Both the position numbers and the translations under genes were made by a program. A stretch of 43,394 nt of DNA, taken from assembly GCA_000277445.1 (NCBI GenBank), contig AJWJ01000159.1:1-43394 (forward strand), in the 5' to 3' direction. Within the stretch, counting starts at the first letter, position 1. Every line of letters starts with the position of its first letter. The notes beneath the pieces are model-generated. The model did not search any database and was not told the DNA's origin. It was given only the letters and a program-made list of their open reading frames with translations. This document shows, piece after piece, positions 43,009-43,394 of this stretch. Source of the DNA: Polysphondylium violaceum (lineage: Eukaryota > Evosea > Eumycetozoa > Dictyosteliales > Dictyosteliaceae).

Positions 43009-43394
43009 TTAAAAATTCAGCGTTTTGTTTAGACACACGTTTGATTGGAGTGTTGTGTATTTTTCTATTAACTCTTCTCCGGCTCTCTTTGCCTCTTCAG
43101 TTTTCACATACGATTGAGTTTTTGATAGTTCATATTTAGCTCCTTTCTTTATCTCAATGTTGTGTTGGATATTACTTCTGATTGACTTTCTAAATACTTT
43201 GTCGTCGAATAGATTTGGTATCTTGTGATTGTTGTGATTTAGGCGAACTGTTTCAAAATTTTTTCAATACAAATTCTAATTTTTTACTTTTTGAATTTAT
43301 TTTTTACTTCGTATGCATTTTTCTCTGAGTTATTATTTTGCAATTTTTCAATTGATCGAAATAATTTATTCACTTCTGTTTTTATTGCTAGGGC
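43009..43394 (-). CDS. 3' end of an unrecognised gene (partial)
   Basis: Runs off the right edge. The last coding stretch ends at the TAA at 43009-43011 and reads NIQHNIEIKKGAKYELSKTQ, then KTEEAKRAGEELIEKYTTL, lysine- and glutamate-rich and helical. At the edge a second open stretch on the same strand reads ALAIKTEVNKLFRSIEKLQN. The two lie in different frames and need an intron. Candidates are GTAAAA at about 43307 to CAG at about 43260, or to a TTTAG acceptor near 43195; or a donor just after AYE with an acceptor at CACAAG. None can be fixed by eye, so only the strand, the stop and the coding character are firm. The family is unknown. Its stop lies only about 90 bp upstream of the PPR gene's ATG. 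Confidence 0.5.

Overview
The window looks like nuclear DNA of a social amoeba (dictyostelid, Amoebozoa). It is strongly AT-rich, with long A and T runs between genes, Asn, Gln and Ser homopolymer tracts inside otherwise conserved proteins, and short GT-AG introns (about 50-130 nt). Several introns carry a TACTAAC-like branch site close to the acceptor. Gene families such as RWP-RK factors, IPT/TIG plus EGF surface proteins and F-box/kelch proteins fit this group. The species cannot be named from the sequence alone. I saw no rRNA, tRNA, CRISPR array or mobile element.

Layout. 0.2-11.4 kb: a PHAX-type RNA export adaptor (-) divergent from a Sec23-like protein (+); a small presumed mitochondrial protein (-) divergent from an RWP-RK factor (+); an HTTM membrane protein related to vitamin-K gamma-carboxylase (+); a three-exon TRIC-like membrane protein (-); a possible winged-helix protein (-). 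11.4-14.6 kb: a long gene-poor stretch holding G/T-rich elements and probable leader exons of the next gene. 14.6-20 kb: an F-box/kelch protein (+), a three-PH-domain protein (-) and a class-I PI transfer protein (-). 20.4-32.6 kb: TAF2 (-), an NADPH-dependent FMN reductase (+), the spliceosomal helicase Prp28/DDX23 (-) and a mitochondrial DnaJ (+). 32.6-43.4 kb: a GC-rich island of unknown nature, an F-box protein (+), a small protein with a CheD/CNF-like Cys-His-Thr pattern (-), an EGF/IPT surface protein probably GPI-anchored (-), a Vps4-like AAA ATPase with a membrane anchor in place of the MIT domain (-), an eL36-like protein (+), a PPR-like mitochondrial protein (-) and the 3' end of an unrecognised gene (-).

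Most genes are unrelated housekeeping functions: RNA export and splicing, TFIID, lipid transfer, secretion, mitochondrial proteostasis and RNA metabolism. Neighbours are often divergent and share a promoter of 100-840 bp. No single multi-gene system is evident. The most unusual items are the membrane-anchored Vps4-like ATPase, the divergent eL36-derived protein next to it, the CheD/CNF-like small protein, the HTTM protein whose FSWRM motif precedes rather than follows the membrane domain, and the GC-rich island at 32.7-32.8 kb. Exon boundaries were assigned by reading frame and splice signals by eye. Starts were set to a true ATG where the longest open frame began at TTG or GTG.
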